Notes under the pieces: generated by a model
The model's database searches: none
What the model saw: the letters and a program-made list of their open reading frames with translations, nothing else
What the model was told of the DNA's origin: nothing
From: an uncultured Fimbriimonas sp.
GTDB taxonomy: Bacteria; Armatimonadota; Fimbriimonadia; Fimbriimonadales; Fimbriimonadaceae
Assembly (NCBI GenBank): GCA_945952345.1
Contig: CAMFIS010000002.1
Span: forward strand, 20,718-84,717
Direction: 5' to 3'
Length of the DNA: 64,000 nucleotides
Made by a program: the position numbers and the translations under genes
Part shown: positions 58,249 through 64,000 of the stretch, piece after piece
How positions within the stretch are numbered: the stretch's first letter is position 1
Layout: the number at the start of each line of letters is the position of its first letter

Positions 58249-59256
58249 TTAATACATGGGCTTTTGATCAACTAGATCGGTCTGCTCTGCCGATTGTCCG
58301 GCCATTCCAACGAGGGTAGATCCATGCTCGTCGAGCCAAGTGAAGACCTTCGTAAGCGTAGTTGTCGCCAAACCGATACATGTGTCGGCCGCGCCGTAGT
58401 AAATGTTCAAAGTCTCGCCGTCGTCGGCCAGGGTGTACCCACAAGGGAAGACCACGTAGGCCACATCTCCGGCTGTTTCGTAAGGCTCTACAGGGCCAAA
58501 CACCCAGCCATCGCCGCGGAGGAGGCAATGATCTGGATGTTCCAATTCGAACAAGGCAACGCCGACTCGATAGAGGACACCGGCTCCGTTGGACCTCACC
58601 CCATGATAGAACACGAGCCAACCGCGATCGGTTTCGATGGGAGGACAGGCCAGACCAATACGGTTTGCATCCCACCATCCGCCTCGCCTCGCCGGCAAGA
58701 GGAGCTCGTGGGAACCCCAGTTGATGAGGTCGGGTGATCGGGCAATCCATATTCCCGCGGTGTGATCGGTGACGGGCCGATGGAGCAGAACATAGTTGCC
58801 ATCAAAGGTCCTTGGTAACAATGCCGCGTTCTTGTCATCGGGCTGCATGATCATTCCGCCGTGTTCAAACTCGACAAAGTCTTCGGTCGACGCAATGGCG
58901 ACGCCTGGGCCGCTTCGGGTGTAGGCCGTGTACGTAATGAAATATCGTTCCTTCTCCGGCATGAAAATGATGCGGGGATCTTCCAAGCCCCACAATTCTT
59001 CTGGGCGATGCTCGGGATCGGGAAACATGGTCGGAACCTTGTCGATTTCCCAGCCGTCGACGCCATTTTTCGAGCGAGCGACGGTGAGATGGGATATGCC
59101 TCTGAAGTCTTCGACACGGCAGAGTAATAAAGTTGTGCCGTCCTTCAATCGAGTCGCTCCCGGATTGAAGACGGTGTGGGCCGGATACGGCCAATCCTGC
59201 GCCGTCAGGATTGGATTCTTGGCCGAACGCGTGAATAGGGTTTGTCGGGAATACAT
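58249..59256 (-). CDS. GH130 family glycoside phosphorylase-like protein
   Basis: FNPGATRLKDGTTLLLCRVED, EDPRI, GWLVFYHGV, YYGAADTCIGLATT. Confidence 0.92.
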   Translation of the reverse strand: MYSRQTLFTRSAKNPILTAQDWPYPAHTVFNPGATRLKDGTTLLLCRVEDFRGISHLTVARSKNGVDGWEIDKVPTMFPDPEHRPEELWGLEDPRIIFMPEKERYFITYTAYTRSGPGVAIASTEDFVEFEHGGMIMQPDDKNAALLPRTFDGNYVLLHRPVTDHTAGIWIARSPDLINWGSHELLLPARRGGWWDANRIGLACPPIETDRGWLVFYHGVRSNGAGVLYRVGVALFELEHPDHCLLRGDGWVFGPVEPYETAGDVAYVVFPCGYTLADDGETLNIYYGAADTCIGLATTTLTKVFTWLDEHGSTLVGMAGQSAEQTDLVDQKPMY

Positions 59257-61521
59257 CTACATCACCTTCGCTTTCTCCTGGACTGATTGTCGAACTTGCT
59301 TGAGGCGGCTTACTTCAAGCGTGGCCATCAGAAAGGAAATCGTCGACTCCGCGCCCTGATTCTGGTTAACCGAGGTCTCGTGAAGTCCATCGAAGCATCC
59401 ACCGGTCGAAGGATCGCACAATCTCTGGCCGAGGGGATTAGCGCCTAAGAACCATTCGTAGGCCTGCCAAGCTCGATCTTTCCAGATTGGGTCGCCGGTG
59501 GAATGCCACGCGTCGACGCAAGCGGAAACCGACGCGCAAACCTCAACCGGTTGTTGATCGAATCGTGGCTTGGACTGGTTGCGATAATAGACCCAGTTAC
59601 ATCCGAGCGGCTCGAAAAATCCCCGAGAATCGCATTGCTGTCGCCATAACCAGTCCAGAGTCTGCAAACCAATTTGCTCGATTTCGGGGTCGCCGAAGAT
59701 CGCAGCGGATCGAATGAGGGCTTGTGGCATCCGCGCATTGCAGTAGCTCAAATACAATTCAAACCAATTCCATTGAGGGCGATTGGACGCACGCCAAACC
59801 TCGAGAAGTTGGGCCGTAAGGGCCTCGCACCTTTCTTCCATCTCTCGGTGAAAGGTTGCCGTTCCGAAGAACTCTGTGATGCCCAATATCGCGTAAGCCC
59901 ATGCTCGCGGACTTGTCCACTTGGCTGTCGCGGGCAAAGCTTCGAGGAATAATGCCGAAGCACACCGCGCCTGGCTCGGGTCGCTGGTCCTCGCGGCGAA
60001 GCCACCGAGGCTCCATAGGGCTCGTCCTTGGCTGTCTTCGGATCCTTCATTCTCCAACCATTCGCCACTGTAGGACATGAAATTTCGAAACCGGTGGGCC
60101 CGGTTATCCAAGGCGTAGGCAACGAAGGCCAGGTACTTGCTTGAAAGGTCGTCTAGGTCAATTGGAGGCAAGTCGGTCGAAGACGAGATCATGCCTGTCA
60201 GCAGAAGAGCACGACAGTTATCATCGAGGCAATATCCTTCGGCATATCGCGGAAGGTTGTAGAGGGCATGCTGAAGGATGCCAGTTTCGTCTGTCATCCG
60301 GCGAAGATGCGATAAGTTCAATTCCGGCACATGTCGCCGACTTTGCGTAATCTTGAGCAGTCCGAAGTCCTCAACGCTTCGCTTGGACTCCATGTCCTCC
60401 ATCATTCGAAGATATTGAGCACCAACGGAACGCCAAGACATGGACTTTCCAAGTTCTCTTGCTCTTTGCTGCATGGTGAGCCGATGCTCATCGTTGGTGA
60501 GGATTCGGATGGCGGCATCAGCAATTGGCTCCGACTGCCCGGTGGGAACGATGACGCCACGTTCGTTTACGAGCAGTTCCTCGGCGTACCAATACGGAGT
60601 CGAAATGACCGCCTTTCCGCTGCCAATCGCGTATGCAAGGGTGCCAGAAGTAATCTGCTCTTTCTTCAGATAGGGCGTTACATAGATGTCGGCCTGCTCC
60701 AGATAGTCGACGATCTCGCAGGGGTTTAGAAAGCGGTTGACGAACTCGATATGCTTTTCAACTCCGGTAGTTCGAGCTAAGCTTTGCAGCGAATCTCGGT
60801 AAGCCTCGCCATATTCGGCTTTGATATGCGGGTGCGTGGCCCCCACGATTTGGTAATGTGCCCGGGGGCATGCCTCGACGATTCGTGGCATTGCTTTGAT
60901 GACATTCTCGATACCCTTATCTGGCGAAAGCAAACCAAAGGTCAGCATTTTGCCCTCGATGCCAAAGGGACTTCTGACATCGGGAGTAATACTGAAAGCA
61001 TCCGGTACACCGTGGTGAATCATCGAGATTTGCCAAGCAGGAACGTCATAAACTTCCTTGAGCATTCCAACGGCCCGCTCGCTCATCACGACTAGCTTCT
61101 CGGCTCTTCGAATGAGCCCCGCCATGACTCGTCTTTGGTCTGCGGAGGGTGAATCCAGCACGGTATGAAGCGTGACCACAAATGGCTTTCGTAGCCGACT
61201 CACCGTATCCAGAAGGTAATCGCCCGCAACCCCGCCATAAATCCCGTATTCATGCTGAATGCAAACGACATCAATGTTGCTGGAGTTGATGTAATCGGCC
61301 GCCCGAGTGTAATCCAGGCGCTTGTTCTTGGATATCTGGAGAACAACTTCAGAGGGAAATTGCTGAGGATCTTGGCCGTCGTCGACACCAATGACGACAA
61401 CCTCGGACGTTCCGCGTTGGCGCGAAATGGATTCGTAAAGGTTCTTCGCAAAGGTCGAGATTCCACATTGGATCGGAACATAGTTGCTGAGAATGGCAAT
61501 GGTCTTGGCGCGGTCGGGCAT
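59257..61521 (-). CDS. GT4 glycosyltransferase fused to C-terminal alpha-toroid domain
   Basis: GT4 core (QHEYGIYGG, GLLSPDKGIENVIKAMP, EQITSGTLAYAIGSGKAVISTPYWYAEELL) followed by about 370 aa helical domain. Confidence 0.9.
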   Translation of the reverse strand: MPDRAKTIAILSNYVPIQCGISTFAKNLYESISRQRGTSEVVVIGVDDGQDPQQFPSEVVLQISKNKRLDYTRAADYINSSNIDVVCIQHEYGIYGGVAGDYLLDTVSRLRKPFVVTLHTVLDSPSADQRRVMAGLIRRAEKLVVMSERAVGMLKEVYDVPAWQISMIHHGVPDAFSITPDVRSPFGIEGKMLTFGLLSPDKGIENVIKAMPRIVEACPRAHYQIVGATHPHIKAEYGEAYRDSLQSLARTTGVEKHIEFVNRFLNPCEIVDYLEQADIYVTPYLKKEQITSGTLAYAIGSGKAVISTPYWYAEELLVNERGVIVPTGQSEPIADAAIRILTNDEHRLTMQQRARELGKSMSWRSVGAQYLRMMEDMESKRSVEDFGLLKITQSRRHVPELNLSHLRRMTDETGILQHALYNLPRYAEGYCLDDNCRALLLTGMISSSTDLPPIDLDDLSSKYLAFVAYALDNRAHRFRNFMSYSGEWLENEGSEDSQGRALWSLGGFAARTSDPSQARCASALFLEALPATAKWTSPRAWAYAILGITEFFGTATFHREMEERCEALTAQLLEVWRASNRPQWNWFELYLSYCNARMPQALIRSAAIFGDPEIEQIGLQTLDWLWRQQCDSRGFFEPLGCNWVYYRNQSKPRFDQQPVEVCASVSACVDAWHSTGDPIWKDRAWQAYEWFLGANPLGQRLCDPSTGGCFDGLHETSVNQNQGAESTISFLMATLEVSRLKQVRQSVQEKAKVM

Positions 61522-61643
61522 TGTGGATCTCCAAAGGAACGGAGGATGAAAGTCCTCATTTGGAATCACGCTCGATCGAGGCCCACGCATACTGGGAGCC
61601 GGTAATTCTATCAGGTGTCTGGGCCTTTTGCGTTATCGAAACG

Positions 61644-62528
61644 CTAGTAGTCGCATGTCAGACGCCGCACCGCTTCGGCACCAAGGGTTGCTTCCTTTGT
61701 TCGAAGCTCGTCGAGGAAGCTGCCGAAATCGTAAGCTGGCTCGTAGCCCACCTCTGTCCAACCCAAGAAGGAAGAGACTACGTGCGGTTTGTTTTGGATT
61801 TTGAGGTCAAATCTCTCGATCAATTCCCGGCTGCCGGGCCAAATTTTGTCTGCCGTGCCTGCGGGGTCTTCGGCCCATCCTACGATCTGTTCTTCCGTAA
61901 AACTCGGCTTTCGAAGCGCGTCCACGACGAGGCCTGGAGTTTCGTTGAAATCGCTTTCCAAGTACTGCACCGACTTGACGATGGACTGCAAGACGTCGTC
62001 GCGATGGACCCGACCATAGAGGAATCCCGCGCCGAACCGATTGAGGTAGTCGTCACCATAAGGTGTGAGATCGGCAGGCCTGACCGCGACATAGCCGATC
62101 TCGTGGTTGCGCCGGTTGTATTCGCAAAGTTCTTCGCCAATTCGCTTGGTGAAGCCGTACTTATCGTAGTGGCCATGCCACGCTTGGGAGCTGAGGAAAA
62201 CGAACTTCTTGATGCCGGCGGACCGGGCTGTCTGGAAAGCCCAGAATGTGCCTTCGACATTCAGCTTCCAATAGTCGATTTCGGTCTTCTCGCGCCAGTG
62301 GATTCCATGCCAGGCGGGGAGATGCACAATCATCTCGCAATCTTTCGCTGCCGACTCTAAGCCGAATCCGTGCTCGATGTCGCATGGAAAGTATGGACAG
62401 CCGAGAAGGATGCTCTCATTAGGATTGGCGGGGAGGTCGGAGAGGACAAGGTCGTGGCCAAGCTCTTTCAGCAAGGGTGTGAGTCCCTTGCCAATGTTTC
62501 CGGTCGCTCCGGTCATCAAAATGCGCAT
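61644..62528 (-). CDS. NAD-dependent epimerase/dehydratase
   Basis: MTGATGNIGKGL Rossmann motif, extended-SDR pattern. Confidence 0.92.
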   Translation of the reverse strand: MRILMTGATGNIGKGLTPLLKELGHDLVLSDLPANPNESILLGCPYFPCDIEHGFGLESAAKDCEMIVHLPAWHGIHWREKTEIDYWKLNVEGTFWAFQTARSAGIKKFVFLSSQAWHGHYDKYGFTKRIGEELCEYNRRNHEIGYVAVRPADLTPYGDDYLNRFGAGFLYGRVHRDDVLQSIVKSVQYLESDFNETPGLVVDALRKPSFTEEQIVGWAEDPAGTADKIWPGSRELIERFDLKIQNKPHVVSSFLGWTEVGYEPAYDFGSFLDELRTKEATLGAEAVRRLTCDY

Positions 62529-62537
62529 CGTCCGATT

Positions 62538-63512
62538 CTACACGGTTGAAGCTACGGGGGTGGAAGCTGCGGTGCGGACACTCTTGGTGCTCTGGATGAA
62601 ATGTATGCAGCTAAGAAGAAGGATTAGTCCCGTCCACTGGCCGACATCGAACTTCGCGCCCTGGAATCCAAAGCCAATCAGCAGGGCGGTAGCCGGGAAT
62701 GCCAACTCAGCCAGCGTTGCGATCGATGCCGGGGTCCGCTTCAGCCCCTGGTAGTACAAGAACATGCCTAGGGCGTCGGGCAGCAAGATAATGAGCGCCA
62801 TCGGCAAAACGATGGTGGTGAAGGAGAAGGTCACACTTCCCACGCCGGACCAGATGAATAGCCCAATAAGGAAGGGAATGGCGAAGGCGAACCTTAACCC
62901 CGCGAGAGCAGTCGGTGCGACATCGTTCGAAATCGCTCGGCCAACTACCGTACAGGTTCCCCAGATCGCCGCAGCTCCGAGAGCATAACAAACCGAAGAG
63001 AACTTGGGTGATAGGAAAGCGTCGTGGACTCCGGAGAAGCCGAATGCCAAGAGGTAAGTCGCCACAATGGCGCCCGCATAAAAAAGCCAAAACACGGGCT
63101 TTCGGCGTTCCTTGAGGAAGATTCCGGCGAGGATGATGGTGAAGATGGGCTGCGTTTTCTGGAGAAGGGCGGCCATGTATGGAGAGCCGCTCATGTACGC
63201 CTGGGTGATAAGCACGGTGGCAAGACCCGACCCAAGCATGCCAAGGAAAGCCAAAGCTCCCCATTGCGGCAAGGTCAGCTTCTTCCATTCCGGGTAGTGC
63301 CGAATGAGGAAAGGCAAGAAGATCAGGACCAGAACAATGTGCTCGAAGAGAACGATGGCAGAGGACGACAGGCCAGCTTTTTGGACAATCGGTCGGAGAA
63401 GTGTGTCCGAACCCCAAAGCATCGCGGCGAGCGAAATGAGCGGCCAACCGACGCCTCGCGTGTTCGATTCGTTCGAACGCGGGTAGTTCGATTCTGTATT
63501 CTGGGAATCCAT
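62538..63512 (-). CDS. EamA/DMT family transporter
   Basis: About ten TM helices, two EamA-like halves. Confidence 0.9.
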   Translation of the reverse strand: MDSQNTESNYPRSNESNTRGVGWPLISLAAMLWGSDTLLRPIVQKAGLSSSAIVLFEHIVLVLIFLPFLIRHYPEWKKLTLPQWGALAFLGMLGSGLATVLITQAYMSGSPYMAALLQKTQPIFTIILAGIFLKERRKPVFWLFYAGAIVATYLLAFGFSGVHDAFLSPKFSSVCYALGAAAIWGTCTVVGRAISNDVAPTALAGLRFAFAIPFLIGLFIWSGVGSVTFSFTTIVLPMALIILLPDALGMFLYYQGLKRTPASIATLAELAFPATALLIGFGFQGAKFDVGQWTGLILLLSCIHFIQSTKSVRTAASTPVASTV

Positions 63513-63595
63513 AAAGTTGAACTTGGTTCAAGCCGCGCCGCTTGCTACTTCTTATTATGTACGACACAACTTGGACCAACTGAGGCAATATTTTG

Positions 63596-63685
63596 GATGC
63601 CTCGACCCGAAGGTCGCTCGCGGCCGAAGCGTCGAGGCCCACCGCGATTAGCCTCAACGCCTCGCAAGCTCGTGGTTGAGGCATC
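63596..63685 (+). promoter_or_regulatory. Structured element with mutually exclusive hairpins upstream of ECF sigma gene
   Basis: GATGCCTC/GAGGCATC outer pair; CCTCGAC/GTCGAGG and CCTCAAC/GTTGAGG inner pairs. Confidence 0.45.
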
Positions 63686-63720
63686 TGCGCCCTCGCCGTG
63701 AAAATGGTATTGTTCCTAGC

Positions 63721-63949
63721 GTGGATCAGGGGAGATTCGAGGAACTGGTGAACGAGCACAAGGACGCCGTTTACCGACAGATGGTCCGCGTTTGCAACCA
63801 CCGCGAAGATGCCGAAGACGCCCTTGCAACCGCTTTGATGCACGCCTTTCGAGCCTACAAAAACCTCGATTCCGAAACCTCATTCCGAGCCTGGCTAGGA
63901 ACCATCGGCAAACGGGTTTGCTCCCGAATGCGCAACCACGCAGGCATCC
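63721..63949 (+). CDS. ECF sigma-70 family factor, truncated by adapter
   Basis: GTG start: VDQGRFEELVNEHKDAVYRQMVRVCNHREDAEDALATALMHAFRAYKNLDSETSFRAWLGTIGKRVCSRMRNHAGIP, then adapter. Confidence 0.88.
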
Positions 63950-64000
63950 CTGTCTCTTATACACATCTCCGAGCCCACGAGACCGAGGCTGATCTCGTAT
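63950..64000 (+). other. Illumina Nextera read-through adapter + i7 index + P7 start (sequencing artefact)
   Basis: CTGTCTCTTATACACATCTCCGAGCCCACGAGAC + CGAGGCTG + ATCTCGTAT. Confidence 0.99.

Noticed and set aside
1-64000. CRISPR arrays, prophage, rRNA, integrase/transposase genes
   Set aside because: Looked for regularly spaced repeats, phage structural genes, rRNA and recombinase motifs; none could be supported.

Overview
The window is a bacterial contig segment, moderately GC-rich, with densely packed genes. The gene content (prepilin-type H-X9-DG-like protein, DUF3500, GH29/GH78/GH130, CdaA-YbbR) suggests Armatimonadota/Fimbriimonadia, but that assignment is inference. Contents include a c-di-AMP synthase pair (cdaA-ybbR), pheA, gatCA, ispE, a di-heme peroxidase, three tRNAs (Ser-CGA, His-GTG, Arg-CCT), a complete kdpDE-(OM barrel)-(34-aa ORF)-kdpFABC locus, a GntR/LacI-type regulator with a pseudopilin and a lipoprotein, a flavin-dependent-halogenase-like protein, and a carbohydrate-active block (GH25, GH78, GH29, GH130, GT4 fusion). 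No rRNA, CRISPR array, phage or recognised transposase was seen. The observations I rate highest are: (1) the last 51 nt are Illumina Nextera adapter plus index plus P7 sequence, which truncates an ECF sigma factor gene; (2) a family of hairpin repeats (GTGGCACTGG...CCAGTG) with covarying stems, three copies starting 6-8 nt after stop codons; (3) a 2.2-kb unit carrying one 667-aa orphan gene, bounded by 112-bp direct repeats that duplicate the 3' end of an acetyltransferase gene; (4) TCAA-N7-TCAA/CTTGAT repeats at 11-bp spacing upstream of kdpD, kdpFABC and a KimA-like permease, suggesting a KdpE regulon; (5) that permease appears to lack about 160 aa of its transmembrane core; (6) two genes whose only sensible start codon is AUC; (7) three long terminal-inverted-repeat (MITE-like) elements.
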